Below, piece by piece: positions 20,351-21,207 of a DNA stretch of 21,207 nucleotides. The position numbers were made by a program, and so were the translations under genes. The notes beneath the pieces are model-generated. The model saw nothing but the letters and a program-made list of their open reading frames with translations. It made no database searches and was not told the origin of the DNA. The stretch's first letter is position 1, and each line of letters opens with the position of its first letter. The DNA is taken from the NCBI GenBank assembly GCA_964390625.1, contig CAYMID010000013.1, positions 1-21,207 of the forward strand, in the 5' to 3' direction. Source of the DNA: 2-12-FULL-41-16 sp964390625 (GTDB taxonomy: Bacteria; Patescibacteriota; Patescibacteriia; Magasanikbacterales; UBA922).

Positions 20351-21207
20351 ATGCTAAATGTTAAACAAATTTTTGAAATTGGTTTAAAAATGGGGGTGGC
20401 GGCAGATCCACGTGGAGAGAAGGGGGTTAAAAAGTACCTGGCCCAGCTTAATAGTGATTTCCAAGAATTGCCAAAGGCGGCCCAGGCTGGTTTTGATCAG
20501 GATCGTCTGACTAATCCCTATGTGGACAGTGCGATTTTGTTTGATAATGGCCTAAAAAATGTCCGTCGGGTGATGGCGGGGATTGATATTACCGAACCCG
20601 AAGTTTTGGCTGCGCGCATGTTGGCTGACCAGGGCAAGCCAGTCGATTTACTAATTGCCCACCATCCAATTGGCAAGGCACGTGCGATGTTGCACGAAGT
20701 TATGGACATGGCTGTGGATGTGTTCACCAGTTATGGGGTGCCCGTGCATTTGGCCGAGAAGATGACCGAGGACCGAGTGCGCGAGGTTGGACGTTGGGTA
20801 CACGCGGTGAATCACTACAAACCAGTGGACTTGGCCCGCCTTTTGGACGTTAACTTTATCACCACACACACCATTACCGATAACTTGGTCGATGAATTTT
20901 TGCGCGAATACTTGGATCAAAAAAATCCCGAACGCATTAAGGATTTGCTCGACGTACTGCACGAATTGCCTGAATACCAACAGGCTCGGGCCATGGGTTT
21001 TGGACCAAAGATTTTTTCGGGCGCACCTAAGCATCGGGTTGGCAAAATTTTGTTAGAAATGACTGGTGGTACCACTCCATCTAACAAAGTGTACGACGAA
21101 TTATCACGTTCGGGCATTAGTACTTTGGTAAGCATGCACATGCCTGACCCAGTTTTGGAAAAAATCAACCAGAACCTTATGAACGTGGTGATTGCGGGAC
21201 ACATGGC
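20351..21207 (+). CDS. NIF3-family (dinuclear-metal, GTP cyclohydrolase I type 2-like) protein, 3' end cut off by the window
   Basis: The visible 285 residues run off the right edge. After an N-terminal part of about 75 residues (MLNVKQIFEIGLKMGVAADP...) comes VMAGIDITEPEVLAARMLADQ, then VDLLIAHHPIGKARAML, whose HHP holds metal ligands in NIF3/YbgI proteins. The last visible residues are MNVVIAGHMA, where the next His ligand is expected. The middle (about 120-270) is the insertion seen in long NIF3 forms. The biochemical role of the family is unsettled; a hydrolase on nucleotide-like substrates has been proposed. It is divergent from the peptide/ATP-grasp unit, so a link is possible but not shown. 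Confidence 0.85.
   Translation, partial: MLNVKQIFEIGLKMGVAADPRGEKGVKKYLAQLNSDFQELPKAAQAGFDQDRLTNPYVDSAILFDNGLKNVRRVMAGIDITEPEVLAARMLADQGKPVDLLIAHHPIGKARAMLHEVMDMAVDVFTSYGVPVHLAEKMTEDRVREVGRWVHAVNHYKPVDLARLLDVNFITTHTITDNLVDEFLREYLDQKNPERIKDLLDVLHELPEYQQARAMGFGPKIFSGAPKHRVGKILLEMTGGTTPSNKVYDELSRSGISTLVSMHMPDPVLEKINQNLMNVVIAGHM

Noticed and set aside
1..21207. CRISPR arrays, insertion sequences, phage modules
   Set aside because: No regularly spaced repeats, transposase, terminal inverted repeats or phage structural genes were seen; the Xer gene looks like a housekeeping recombinase and no att-like direct repeats were found beside the tRNA by eye.

Overview
The window looks like a chromosomal scaffold from a small-genome bacterium, most likely Candidatus Patescibacteria (CPR). 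This rests on gene style: compact genes, many carrying a TGnTATACT-type -10 box only 7-10 bases before the ATG (leaderless or nearly so), lineage-type small membrane and helical proteins, a lone Xer recombinase, GT-C glycosyltransferases, a T-box upstream of ileS, and ATP-grasp ligases. UGA is used as a stop (trmH, xerC, pfkB-like, rpiB), so the code is standard and the UGA-recoding lineages are unlikely. Two runs of exactly 100 N (11373-11472 and 19280-19379) are assembly gaps.

Layout. Positions 1-2432 (minus) hold a 3'-truncated slipin/stomatin gene, a small Shine-Dalgarno-led orphan, tRNA-Arg(UCU) and a Xer tyrosine recombinase. Positions 2433-3644 (plus) hold a SpoU/TrmH methyltransferase and a helical unknown. 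Positions 3641-6249 (minus) hold a small membrane protein, a PfkB sugar kinase and a single-domain ATP-grasp ligase. A plus-strand GT-C membrane glycosyltransferase (6310-7629) converges on a minus-strand operon, rpiB-rpe-trxB-like-GT-C (11245 down to 7615). A strong promoter then faces an assembly gap and a set of hairpins (possible structured RNA), followed by thymidine kinase. An orphan membrane-anchored gene (12366-13025, minus) precedes a compact T-box leader and ileS. Minus-strand genes 16361-20225 are a P-loop NTPase, a GNAT/FemAB-like transferase, a tandem ATP-grasp ligase and an unlisted 21-codon ORF. The window ends in a truncated NIF3-family gene.

The most interesting part is 16992-20266. 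A 21-residue Asp/Asn-rich peptide ORF has the best consensus promoter in the window and its own terminator. It lies just upstream of an enzyme joining a carnosine-synthase-like ATP-grasp module to a D-Ala-D-Ala-ligase-like one, and that gene is tightly coupled to a GNAT/FemAB-like transferase gene. This has the layout of an uncharacterised peptide-ligase system in which a ribosomal peptide could be extended or capped. The competing reading is a leader peptide/attenuator or a small RNA.

Metabolically, rpiB, rpe and the PfkB kinase fit pentose-phosphate interconversion and sugar or nucleoside phosphorylation, thymidine kinase fits nucleoside salvage, and the two GT-C proteins suggest envelope glycosylation.
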